Shown: one piece after another, positions 12,775 through 22,946 of the stretch
Layout of the letters: every line of letters starts with the position of its first letter
Numbering within the stretch: position 1 is the stretch's first letter
Source: Meloidogyne chitwoodi
Lineage: Eukaryota > Nematoda > Chromadorea > Rhabditida > Meloidogynidae
DNA: 64,000 bases
Direction of reading: 5' to 3'
Assembly (NCBI GenBank): GCA_015183035.1
Contig: JACZZP010000012.1
Span: 1,922,001 to 1,986,000 of the forward strand
Translations under genes and position numbers: made by a program
Notes under the pieces: generated by a model
The model's database searches: none
What the model was told of the DNA's origin: nothing
What the model saw: only the letters and a program-made list of their open reading frames with translations

Positions 12775-12960
12775 CCACACGGCACCCAATTGTCTCATCG
12801 TTGAGTGTCTTTCTCACTCAAACAGCTTAATTGAACGCTGACTGCCTGCTCTTTCATTTTTAACCACTCTAGAATTTTCCGAAAAGGTTCCAAAACTTTT
12901 CGTCACTAAAGTCAAAACCAACGTTTATTAACATAACTTTTATCTGACGTGCCCTGTTTT
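12775..12960 (+). repeat. First copy of a duplicated promoter-like block
   Basis: Shares about 185 bases with 13985-14200, including GTTGAGTGTCTTT, CACTCAAACAGCTTAATT, CTGACTGCCTGCT, AGAATTTTCCGAAAA and CTTTTCGTCACTAAAGTCAAA. Copies differ by substitutions and small indels. The second copy sits directly in front of NOP16. This first copy is followed, after an intron-like AT stretch, by an orphan elongin C exon. Confidence 0.75.
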
Positions 12961-13027
12961 TGTGTGAATTCTAAATATTGGTCCTAAATATACAAATTTT
13001 CTATTAACTATTTAAAAACATTTTTAG

Positions 13028-13092
13028 GAATTTCATGTACTCCAGAATTGGCTTTAGAATTATTAATGGCTGCAAATTTTTTGGACTGTTGA
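13028..13092 (+). pseudogene. Orphan last exon of elongin C
   Basis: After a good acceptor (TTTTTAG ending 13027) the frame reads ISCTPELALELLMAANFLDC and stops. The last 13 residues match the invariant C terminus of elongin C (ALELLMAANFLDC), part of the VHL/SOCS-box binding surface. The other elongin C exons, roughly 90 residues including the Skp1/BTB fold, cannot be found upstream to 12571. The reading frame of this piece is intact. I read it as a fragment left by duplication or rearrangement; a very distant first part is unlikely because NDUFV2 intervenes. Confidence 0.75.
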
Positions 13093-13189
13093 AAAGATAC
13101 ATTTTTTCATTTCTATATGTTTTTTTTTACACAACAAATGAATTACAAACAAAATTTCCGACATTTTCATTTTTTTAATTATATTTTCT

Positions 13190-13590
13190 AATTTTTTGGT
13201 CTGATCCTCTAAAAGCTCTTGGAAGTGTTTTGAATTGTGAAAGCAAAAAGCGTTGTTGTGGTTCTGCAGTTTTCAGTTGATTGAACAGCTGCTAATCCTC
13301 CAAGCAAAAGTTAATTAATTGGGAATGTTTTTAGGCGATTTGATAAAGGATTCTCCCTCATGAAATTTTTTTATTTCTCTAGCAGAAGCAAATCGTTCAG
13401 ATTGCTAAAAATATTTTTCACAAATTTTATTTTTTATGAGAAATTTACCTTGAAAAGAAGAATTCTTAAAGTAATTCAGCCGGAGTATTCTTTATTCTTT
13501 TTGTTTTAATGTGTATGAGCAAAATTCTTCAATCTTTTCTTTGAAAAAGCCAGTGCCACCGTGTACTTGCAATCATCTGAAGAAAATAAA
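13190..13590 (-). pseudogene. Possible acyl-CoA dehydrogenase relic
   Basis: The minus strand reads LQVHGGTGFFKEKIEEF near 13560, then stops. About 20 codons on, in another frame, comes YSG-stop-ITLRILLFK at about 13450-13490. Acyl-CoA dehydrogenases of the VLCAD/ACAD9 type have GGMGF-KE followed about 20 residues later by EGTN-ILRLF, so spacing and wording fit. A frameshift and stops separate the pieces, and a following exon-like stretch (QSERFASAREIKKF) is not recognisable. This rests on two short matches and is tentative. Confidence 0.35.
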
Positions 13591-13671
13591 AAAATTTAGA
13601 AATAATAAAAAAATTAAAAATCAAAATTAAAAATAAAAAGAAATTCAAAATAAAAGTGAATAGCGAAGAAA

Positions 13672-13825
13672 AAATGAAAAATATTTTAATTAAAAATTAT
13701 AATATAATTAAAAGATATAGATGATCTCAAGGCGCGAGAGGAAGAAAAATAAAAACAAATCGAAAAATGAAAAATATTTTAATTAAAAATTATAATATAA
13801 TTAAAAGATATAGATGATCTCAAGA
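13672..13825 (+). repeat. Short tandem duplication (~94-bp period)
   Basis: The block starting AAAATGAAAAATATTTTAAT and ending AGATATAGATGATCTCAAG occurs twice with essentially no change, at about 13673 and 13766. The spacer contains GGCGCGAGAGGAAG. The lack of divergence suggests a recent duplication. Confidence 0.8.
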
Positions 13826-13984
13826 ATAAAGAATTAAAAAAATTTATGTTGAAAATTTTAGGATGTCAAAAAATACTAATATCAGTATTATATAAAAATT
13901 ATAGGGCTAAAATTTTGAAAAATTTGACAGAAGTATCATCTTGAATAATCTCATTTAATATTTCTTGCAGCGACGCTAAAACCA

Positions 13985-14200
13985 AACAGCATCCAATCGT
14001 CTCTTTGTTGAGTGTCTTTAGCACTCAAACAGCTTAATTAAAAGAACGACTGACTGCCTGCTGTCTTTCATTCTTAACCATTCTATTTTTAGAATTTTCC
14101 GAAAAAGTTCCCAAACCTTTCATAACTGAACTTTTCGTCACTAAAGTCAAAACCACCACGTTCATTAACATAACTTTTATCTTACTTAGCCCATTATTTA
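13985..14200 (+). promoter_or_regulatory. Promoter-like block upstream of NOP16 (second copy)
   Basis: Second copy of the block at 12775-12960, ending about 20 bases before the NOP16 start codon. Because the two copies keep the same order of short words while the flanks differ, the conserved words may be promoter elements or part of the 5' untranslated region. That role is inferred from position only. Confidence 0.5.
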
Positions 14201-14221
14201 TTAAAATTTATATTCGTTTAA

Positions 14222-14922
14222 ATGCGCTCTGTTAAACATGGACGTAAAAAATCTGTTCGTTATCGTTACAACGCTAATGCAGTAAAGAGACAGCACAAAA
14301 AACACAAAAAGTTGCGAAAATTTAAAGGATGGTTTGTTTTTTATTTATTTAACTAATATTTATAAATTTAAAAATTAGTCAGGTACTCGAAGATGCATGG
14401 AAAAAGAATTTGACTACTCGACAAAATTTGGCTTCAATTGGGATCGCTTATGACCCGAATGAGGTTTATTTTATTTCTTTTTTCCTCTTAAATTATAATT
14501 TTTAGGCAATGGAAGTTGACAGTGATTTAAAGCAAATAAAGGCCCCCTCCAAAAAGCAGAAAGGCAGAAAAAGTATATTTATAAAAAATTAATATTTAAA
14601 TAAAAATCAACAGGTGATACAAAGCAAGTACTACACGAACTTGAACAAATCGCAATTGATGAGGCAAGCGAATCTAACAAACAGAAGAAACGGAAAAATC
14701 AAAAATCTACATTACACCAAAATGATAGGGATTTTTGTGAAAAGATGTTATCAAAGCATGGAGAGAATTATGAAGTATTTTTTAAAATTTTTACTATAAA
14801 TAAACTCCTATTTTTAGGCAATGGCTCGCGACCCATTGAACATTTGGCAAGATACACCTCGACAAATTGAGCGAAAAATTGTTGTTTACAAGAGGAGTTT
14901 GGACAGTGAAAAAATGGAATAA
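14222..14922 (+). CDS. NOP16: Nucleolar protein 16
   Basis: Nucleolar factor for 60S ribosome assembly. Exons 14222-14331, 14379-14463, 14506-14572, 14614-14774 and 14818-14922 join in phase to 175 residues, close to the human length. The N terminus is very basic (MRSVKHGRKKSVRYRY). Then come EDAWKKNLTTRQNLASIGIA and AYDPNE, a lysine-rich acidic middle, and the diagnostic end FCEKMLSKHGENYEAMARDP, WQDTPRQIERKI and VVYKRS. Introns are 40-50 nt. It lies in the plus direction between a duplicated promoter-like block and the convergent Gly/Tyr-rich gene. Confidence 0.92.
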
Positions 14923-15044
14923 TTATGTTGTTATACATATCTTTGGTTAATTTTTTGAGTGTTTAGGTTTTCAGAAAATTAAAATTTTGAAAAAGTTTAA
15001 TTTATCCTAGAATAATGTAAAATATTTTAAAGTATTCTATCAAG

Positions 15045-15547
15045 TCATTTTCCATAACCATAGCAGTAGATTGGGCTGTAATAGCAGTAATAACTGCTCG
15101 AGCCATATGACGAATAGCCACCATAGTTGCTGGGATAGTAAGAGGGAGAATATCCATAACCACCACCATATCCAGGGTTAGAGTAGCCATAACCAGGACT
15201 AGCATATCCATAACTAGGGCTAGCATATCCATAGCCAACATAACTAGGAGTGGAGTAGCCATAGCCACCACCATAACCAGTAGGCCTAGAAAAGCTACTA
15301 GTATACCCATCTCCAGCAGGTGGACAAAACACAATGAGACACAAAAAATTAGTGTTGGCAGCTGCGTCTATGTTACTTGGCTTAACCTCTTTCACTGCTG
15401 GTTCATCTGCTAAAACTCCAACCTTAATATATATATAAATTAATTTCCAAAAAAAATCAATTTTAGACTTACAAATGCCCATTGAGAATAAATAATATTT
15501 ATAATTAATTGAATTAATAAACAAGCAATTTGTTTTGTGATCAACAT
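15045..15547 (-). CDS. Secreted glycine/tyrosine-rich repeat protein
   Basis: Two exons (15473-15547 and 15045-15422) with a GTAAGT donor give about 150 residues. Exon 1 is a signal peptide (MLITKQIACLLIQLIINIIY). The mature part begins near ADEPAVKEVK and then repeats GYGYASPSYGY-like units (about 8 residues, YGYS/A-PxYGG), ending YGYGK. Cys occurs in FLCLIVFC and near the end (YYCYYSPIYC). Low-complexity Gly/Tyr proteins of this size in nematodes are usually cuticle or antimicrobial-type products. No specific family could be named. A long open frame in another phase (15002-15334) is a shadow of the repeats. Confidence 0.7.
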
Positions 15548-15793
15548 ATTTAATACAAATTAAAACACACAAAAATAAATTTTAAATGAATCATCTAAAA
15601 CACTTGTTTCTACTTTTTAAAAGTAAATATTTTTGTTTGTTTTTTGTATTAAATTTCCCCTAAATTTAACTTTTTTGAAAATTTGTTTTACGTCATTATA
15701 TAATGCAGAATATTAAAAGTTGTTGTTTATTATGGCAATATCTTCAATAAAAAGCTAAAAATAAAAAAATGTTCAATTTACAAGATTTTTCTA

Positions 15794-17879
15794 TTAAATT
15801 TCTCTTCTTTCCATCCTCCTTCGAATTTCTCGTAGAGAAGAAACAGATGATGATCGATCTAAAAAATTGTTTTGGGCAAAATTGGAAATTACGTAGAATA
15901 TGAGTTATTTCTAGAGCATTATGAGTCATAATTATGATTGAAACCAATTTTTTAGCTCATAAATGATCCCCTATCCAGCATATAATCCAATCTCTCATCT
16001 ACTTAAGTATCCCAAAAAATAAAATTTATACCATGACCAATAGCTCTCCTTCTTAGCTTCCGTTCTCTTTCATCCATTAGATCAACGGTAGAACAAACAG
16101 GACTCGAACAACTAGATTGAATTTTCGATTGGTCTATCCTTTCCAGTCGTCTTTTGCTTTCATCCTCACGTCTTTCCTTAGCCTAAATTTAAAAAGATAA
16201 AAAAATTAAATTTATTAAAAAAAATAAACTATATGTTCCCGAACACGTAGAAAAGTCCAAACAATTAATATAGGCATTAAACACAAAATAATTGCCATCA
16301 AAAGAGCCAAATGGATTGGTGTATTTTCAAAAAATTTTATAAAAAAACGATTAAAATGAAGACCAGCAATTGAAAATGGAGACAAAAGAAAGTTGGAAAT
16401 AACCTCTGCTAAAACCTGAAGTGGATCAACAAGAAGAATTGGTTCAATTAACATATCCTAAAAATAAATTTAATTTTTTTTTTAAATTTTAACCTCATAT
16501 GATTTTAAACAATCACTTTTGTCTTTGATGGTAACCTTAAAAAACAAAAAAAAATTATTTTATTTTTGTAAAATTTATAAAATTTCAAAAGCATAGAAAA
16601 TAAGTCTCCTAGAATCGTTGCATTTTCTCTTGAAAAGCAGAAAAAAATGAAAAAACTCGAAAAATATTTTTTAAATTTAGAAAATCCTCAAGGTTTTCTC
16701 CTATCAAAAAATCCAAAATTTTCTAGTTTTTTCCCATTTGCCTCAAACAAAGGCTTTTCCTCTGGTATGAACTTACATAACTTAAAAGTACATCAAATGC
16801 TTCACTCATTAGACCTTTTGGTGAACAAGCATGATTAGAACCACTCCAATTTGCACGTTCAAATCTTTGTGCTAAAACTTCCTTAAAAACAATATTATTT
16901 TCAATAAAATTAAAAAAATAACTTGATATTTTCTAATATAAGCAAAATAATATGAAAGACCAAAAGCACTGATAAACACAACAAAACAAAGTCGACGAAA
17001 ACTGCAAATCCAACGAATTAAAATTATTGCAGATGGAAGAATCAACAAAATATTAAGTAACATTAGATAGGGTAATATTGAATGTAATAATGCAAAAATT
17101 GAATTTTGAGATCTAATATCTGACTAAAAAAGAAAAAAATTATTATTTTCCAAAAAAAAATTAAAAACCTCTACAACAAAATGTTCCAAAGCAAAACGCA
17201 AATCTTCTCTTAAACCAAACTCTTCAATACTTTTCTCGCTTTGTAAATAACGTTTAAGAACAGATAAATCTTCAATTGAAAGAACAATCTTTAAAAAGAA
17301 ATTAAAAAAAAAATAAAGAAAAAACCTGAGCTTTTTTGAAAACTGGTTGATTTGTATCCTCCAAATTAATATTAAGTTTGCTCAAAAAATTTCTCAAAAC
17401 ATGTTTCATAAGAACATCAACAGAATTTTCTCTAGACAAAAGAAGAACTTTTATACGTTCTCTAAGTTCAGAATTTTCCTAAATAAATATTTTAGTTTTT
17501 TTTAATTTTAGGAAGATGCATGTGAACAACAAAATGAAATTAAAATAATAAAAATTAAATTCACATATTTTTCAAATTTTATTTACGGTGCTAGTGTAAT
17601 GGAGCTTCCCCCTTGGCATAAACTTATAAAATTTAAAAGAATCCAAACCTTTAACAATTCATTAAATTTCTCACCGCAATCGCATCTTTCAATGTCAAAA
17701 CTTGTTCTGCCATAAATTTGATTAGACAAAGGATCGGAAGGATCAATCCAACCAGTTCTATCAACACTAAAAAAACTAAAAAAATAATTTTTTTAATAAA
17801 ATAACGTTAAATCAATGTCCACTCCTTCAGCAATTATTAATGTGAAAGTAATAAAAAATTGAAATAAATGCAACCACAT
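15794..17879 (-). CDS. CLCC1: Chloride channel CLIC-like protein 1 (CLCC1) homologue
   Basis: ER-membrane protein implicated in chloride conductance and ER homeostasis. The first exon (near 17879) is a signal peptide, MWLHLFQFFITFTLIIAEG, followed by WIDPSDPLSNQIYGR, matching the family DDWIDPTDML start. Then come a Cys pair (IERCDCGEKF), helical exons (about 17160-17660), a first membrane region with ICSFRRLCFVVFISAFGLSY (about 16872-17063), ANWSGSNHACSP, and KDKSDCLKSYEDMLIEPILL. A last membrane helix (LLMAIILCLMPILIVW) is followed by a basic Ser-rich tail ending ERREI. The order and the key segments follow CLCC1; the tail is shorter than in mammals. Confidence 0.82.
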
Positions 17880-18066
17880 GAAATTTTTTTTAATATTTTG
17901 GTAAGAATCTGTTTAAATATTAATTATGAAATTTAAATTAAACAAAAAAAGAAATGTTTGGGAGAAATCCAAATATTAAAGTATTTCAAAAAATATTTAT
18001 AAAGCTTTAATAAAAATCAAAAATCATAAATAATTTAAATAAACGAATAAAAAAACAAAATTTTTT

Positions 18067-18889
18067 TTAAACACCAACTCTCTGTCTCATATGTTCGGTA
18101 CGCTTCTAAAAAAATAATAATGTAGTGACAGTGAAAGAATTTAAAAATTAATTTACCTGAATAGTTTTGTTCCAACCACCTCGACCTGCATCAAAGTTTT
18201 GTCTATATTCATCTCTTACCTAAAAAAACAAAAATAAATTTAGTTAAAAAATAAAAAATTGTTTACTTGTCCTCCATGCTTCCCACGTCCAAATTGACGT
18301 CCTTCCTTAAATCCAGCATCCCAATCGCAACGAATCACACGATCATCTAATCTTGTACCATTTACATAACGCAAAGCATCTTCTGCATCGGCACGTGTAT
18401 AATATCTGAATTTTTAAAGACTTTTATAAATATTAATCATGAGAATCAGCTTCATCTTTTTATTTTGGAAAAACACTCATAAATATAAGCAAGGAACGGT
18501 GGGCCTAAGACAAGTATTGGAAGTTCTTCTCTTGAAATATTGACCTCATATACACCTTATATCATAATTTTCCAGTAATTTTTAGAAAAACCTTCTTACT
18601 CAACAAAGCAGAAACCGCAAGGAGTTTTTTGAAACCGATCAATTCCCATTACGACACGACGAATATCGCCAGTACGACGAAACAATTCCCATACTTGTTC
18701 TTCCGAAGTGTAATAGGAAAGATTGCCAATATACAAAGTTGTAGAATGAAGCAGAAGTCTTTCTTGATCAGTTAAAGAACCCTAAAAATACAAAAATAAA
18801 TTATCAAAGAAAAATTAAACCTGAAATCGCATATCGCGATAGGTACTTAAATGACCAGCTTTATCTTTAGATCTTGGATCAAAACTCAT
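18067..18889 (-). CDS. NCBP2: Nuclear cap-binding protein subunit 2 (CBP20)
   Basis: RNA-recognition-motif subunit that grips the m7G cap in the nuclear cap-binding complex. The order is: [36 protein letters not shown] (RNP2), [20 protein letters not shown] (RNP1), [31 protein letters not shown], and an Arg-rich end ..RQRVGV. The cap-stacking tyrosine pair of the family lies in the HLSTYRD/NLSYYTS segments. Five exons, all phases agree. The exon ending in FCFVE uses donor GTAAGA at about 18596. About 150 residues, the normal size. Confidence 0.95.
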
Positions 18890-19189
18890 ATTTCTTGAAA
18901 ACTTATTAAAAATTCAAAAAAGAAACAAAAAAAATATATTAGTAATTTTAATAATACATTAATCAAATTTATAAAATAAAGAATACGCAACGAATTTTAT
19001 TGACATAAAAACACAAGTCAAATATTGATTAACTTCACTTTCAAAAATCAGCAAAGGGGATAGTCAGGGTCAAAAAAATAAACAAAACTTTCTTAAAATA
19101 TTTTGCAAAAAATAGTCCGACCAAAAAACCTCATGAAAATAAATTCATTAAAGTAAAATTAACAGTTCAATATATGTATCAATATTAAT

Positions 19190-19667
19190 TTAAGACAAAA
19201 AAGAAAATCCAATCCGCTCATCGTTTCCGGTAATCATATCCATGTGTAATTTCGAACCGTACTCTCCAAGTGGATCACGAGAAATTTGAGAAGAAGAAGA
19301 AAAAAGACTAAAAATAAAAACCTAAAATTTTCCCTTTAATTAGAGCCTACAGTGCCATATGTGCTGCATATGGACGACCAATTAAAAGTTCAGTTTGTTT
19401 AAGATAATCGGAAAATGTAGGAGTCAAAGCACGATAACCATCAGCAACATCAAATAATTTACCGCCTTAAATTTAAACTTGTTAAATTTATAAAATGAAA
19501 TTCAAACCTGGAATGCAAACCTTATTGTCTGTGGTAGAACAATTTGTTTTGCTGACAATATTCATTGGAAAATTCTGTATCAAATATGAATACGTAATTG
19601 AAATAACCTGAAAATAAAATTAAATAATTATATAAAATACAAATAACGAAATAGGTATATTATACAT
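19190..19667 (-). CDS. Unrecognised small secreted protein (119 aa)
   Basis: Four exons, each below usual ORF cut-offs, join in phase: 19641-19667, 19508-19607, 19351-19465 and 19190-19307 (360 nt with stop). The start ATG lies directly after TTTTTCAG, a probable trans-splice site. The N terminus (MYNIPISLFVISITYSYLI) is hydrophobic and looks like a signal peptide. Two cysteines follow (NCSTTDNKVCIPGG), then LFDVADGYRALTPTFSDYL, LIGRPYAAHMALLFSSSS, and DPLGEYGSKLHMDMITGNDE near the end. Codon use and phase support a real gene. I do not recognise the family. The second intron is 42 nt, the third 43 nt. Confidence 0.65.
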
Positions 19668-20119
19668 CTGAAAAATAAAAAAATGATGATTTTTTAGTTC
19701 AAAAAAATCCCAGTTAGTCGCAAGGCCACATAGTCGCAGTTGGTCTAATAGAGCATTAAACTTACACCTATTAGGCCAATAATTATCCAAATTAAATTTT
19801 TGATTAAAACAATTTCAGGCTAATTTATTTAAAACCATGTGTATAATTTATGCACTTAACAAAAAAAAAAGTTCAAAAAAAGGTCTTGATGCACGTATAT
19901 GTATAATATATTATTTAAAGAAAAACAATTGAATAAAATTCCTAACAAAGATTGGATAAATAGGGTGATTTTATCTTATAATAGTCATCAAATATCAGGT
20001 AAAAAAAATTTTAACAAAAAAATTCATAATTTAAGGGAACCCAAAAGGATTTTTAGTGTGTTTTTTTACTTTCTGAGTCATTTATATCAATTAAAAAACC
20101 TCTTTTCCTTTAAACATTA
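19668..20119. other. Gap between the small secreted protein and the deubiquitinase
   Basis: About 450 AT-rich bases. The plus-strand frame at 19899-20123 has no recognisable motif and overlaps the last codons of the minus-strand deubiquitinase, so I take it as chance. Nothing else is visible. Confidence 0.4.
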
Positions 20120-22672
20120 TTAAATGTATGCCCCAAAAGTTTGATTTAACATCTTTGATGATCCAATAAATGAATTTGTACTTTTATTATTATAATTTTC
20201 TATTCGTGCCTGTTTTGCATAGTTTGGTCGACATCCTTCAAATGAACGACGAGGAATCGGTTTGAATTGATTATTGGGCATTTGATGCTGAATGTTAGAG
20301 TTTTTTGCTCATTTTTTGGATTTTAATTTAAAAAATCGTCTTTATATCTGATTTTAGAAAAATTTTCATTTAATTTTTTTAAACCCTTAAAGTAATTTAA
20401 AAAATAGAAATTAATCTTTAGCATACATTTTTAAATAATTTTCGATTAAATAAAATAATTTACCCGAGTATAAAATAGAATGTATGGCTCCATTTTTTCC
20501 ATGACATATTTTATGCCTACTTGCCTTCTCTAAAATAAATAAAAATTTCTTAAAAAAAAAATAAAAAAAACCTCAGAATCATCAAATAAAAACATATCTC
20601 TGTTGTTAAATCCACGCATTGCACAAATATAGTGACCAAAATTTATTCCACCCCCAATGTGTTGAATGAGACCATGCAATTGATAATTTGATTGTTCTTG
20701 ACGAAATGAGTGTTTGGACAAATTTATGGATTTCTTAAAAGTTAATAATTTTATTTATTAAAAATTAAATTCAAAATAATATTTTATAAATTTCTCAAAT
20801 TCCATTGGTTTGAGAAGAGTTCCTAACTAATCAAATTCAATGTTTAAATTCCCCTCTTTAAACTAATAAAATAAAACTAACGTTTGGTCTTACAGGTGTC
20901 CTATTTTTTCCTCCGTAGGCATTAAACCTTTTTAATTGAATAATTAAAACATATGGAGCACTCAATAAAAATGTACGTCTTGTTGCTGTTTGCTTCTTTT
21001 TACATCTTTAACAAAAAAAAATTTTAAAATTTTTTACATTAAAAACAAACTTTGAACAGAAAAAATTTTGGAGCTGTTCATCTTTAAAAAAATCATCAAT
21101 AAGAGTTTCAATGTCCGCATTACAAGTACGTGTTAGACCCAAATTCATTTCTCTGATTCTTTCATAATTGATATGTTCCGTTTTGCAAACGTTACAAATA
21201 ACTTAAATTTATACAAAATTAATCAAATAAAAAATTTTAGTTTAACCAAGATTCCGCAAATTTCCACCAAAAATTTGTTCAATTGGAGTTGATAGACTTG
21301 GCCCATGTACTTTAAGCCCGTTCATTGTAGGTTTGGGCGGAGTAATCTCCAAAGCGCCAAGCAAAAGTGTCAACATTTCATGTGCATCTTCTTGTACACC
21401 ATTACGGTGATGAGGGAAAATTTCTTAAAATAATTTTCATAAATTATTTTTAAATGTTTTTTAAAAAAATACTTCTAAGAAATGGTTGAATCCAATTTGT
21501 ATTTAAAGGATGATCTGATTTGATGGCTCTGATTATGTGATTCTTCAGTCCACAGTGAAAGCAATCGAAACAATTTGCCTTTGCTTAAGATAAAAAAAAT
21601 TTACTTAAAAAAACAAAAATGAATACCCTGTGATTTTCTACACATTCTCAAATCTTTTAAATCTAATATCATCCGAGCCAAATGTGGAATGTGCACAACA
21701 GCTTGTAAAACGCTATTCAGGAAACAATTGTTTAAAGGATTGATTAATCCAGAACCACATAAACTTCCATTCTAAAATTAAAATTGTTGTACAGAAAAAT
21801 AAATTTCTTTTTTAAAACTAACAATAATACAAACAAACAAAAAAATGATGGTAATTTGAAATTTTCTGATAGTTAAAATGTCAAAACATTTTTTAGAAAA
21901 CAAACCAAAACACGACATCCTTCCCATGTATTATATAATGAACTTCTATCAACACGTGGAAATTGACTTTCTTGTTCTCCACGATCAGATAAATTCCTTT
22001 TACGTGAATTTCCATTAAATTGTGATGTTGAAGGCTTCTCATCATTTTGAGATGTATTAAAAAATGACTTTAACCTAAAAAAGTAAAAATAAAAACTTTA
22101 AATAAAACTATTAAAATCACAATCTTTGATCCTCAGGCCTGCCTAAATGCGAATTTGGTAAAGAGTTGGTTTTAACAATAATGGCAGAATCATCACTTGC
22201 TTTGCTGAACGTGGAAATTACATTTTCTAAGGAATTTGATTTTATCGAAGAATTAGGTATCACAATTCCAGAGGAAGTATTATTTTCTAATGAAGTTGAT
22301 ATTGCCAAAGATTTAGGCGTCACAAGTCCATTGGATAATGCTAAAAAATAAAATTGAGTAAAAATATAATATATATTTTTAACCTTTTGAATTTACTGTA
22401 AAAGGCGTGACATTAGAACCGTTAGCTGGTTGATTCTTGTCAACGTCGGTATTGTTCGAAGTGGCAAAATGCGATTCACTGTGTAATTTTAATATAGCTC
22501 CATCAATTTGAAATAGACCAAGTTCACCAACTTCATCAAATTGAATTGAGCGAATAAATGATTTTTGTTTTGTAGAAGCATTTCCTTTGCAAGCAACTGC
22601 GCGGGGTAATAACTGTAAAGGATTGTTGGGACTTCCCTTAAAGATATTAATAAAATTTAAATTGAAAGCCAT
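20120..22672 (-). CDS. Ubiquitin-specific peptidase, USP36/USP42 type
   Basis: Cysteine protease that removes ubiquitin. The catalytic Cys box is GLINPLNNCFLNSVLQAV (about 21720). It is followed by a CxxC-rich segment (CFDCFHCGLKNH), QEDAHEMLTLLL, PIEQIFGGNLRN, a zinc-type finger (VICNVCKTEH ... FFCSKC), YVLIIQLKRFNAYGG, and the His box GGGINFGHYICAMRG with downstream DDSE (about 20560-20660). The catalytic Cys, His and Asp are present. A 200-residue Ser/Asn-rich N-terminal extension starts at MAFNLNFINIF, and the last exon ends FGAYI. The core order resembles the nucleolar USP36/42 group, but the tail is much shorter than in vertebrates. Confidence 0.85.
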
Positions 22673-22853
22673 TTAAAAGTCAAGGATGATGTTATAGAGA
22701 TTATTCTGGACTAATTTTTAGCGGCTTAAATTATTTATTTTATAGCCCAAAGTTCGAATACACAATTCGATAGTACTATAATACAGAACATGACTAAAGT
22801 AAAAACCAAAAATCCCGGAAAAGAATTTTGACAAATCTCAAAAATAAAATAAA

Positions 22854-22946
22854 TTATACATTTAAAAGCTTTGATTTCTTCTGTGAATTAAACGGGTGAA
22901 GTCCTAATGTATCACTTTCTTTTTGTAATGTAATTGAGGCAGACAT
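22854..22946 (-). CDS. Possible tiny ORF or orphan last exon (30 aa)
   Basis: After an acceptor ATTTAG at about 22954 the minus strand reads MSASITLQKESDTLGLHPFN, then SQKKSKLLNV and stop. Ser/Lys-rich, no recognised family. It may be the last exon of a gene whose other exons I could not find, or a short upstream ORF of the deubiquitinase transcript. Weak evidence. Confidence 0.25.
   Translation of the reverse strand: MSASITLQKESDTLGLHPFNSQKKSKLLNV

Noticed and set aside
15002..15334. Long hydrophobic-looking minus-strand frame over the Gly/Tyr-rich gene
   Set aside because: It is an alternative frame of the GYGY repeats. The other frame has a signal peptide exon with a GTAAGT donor and fits better.
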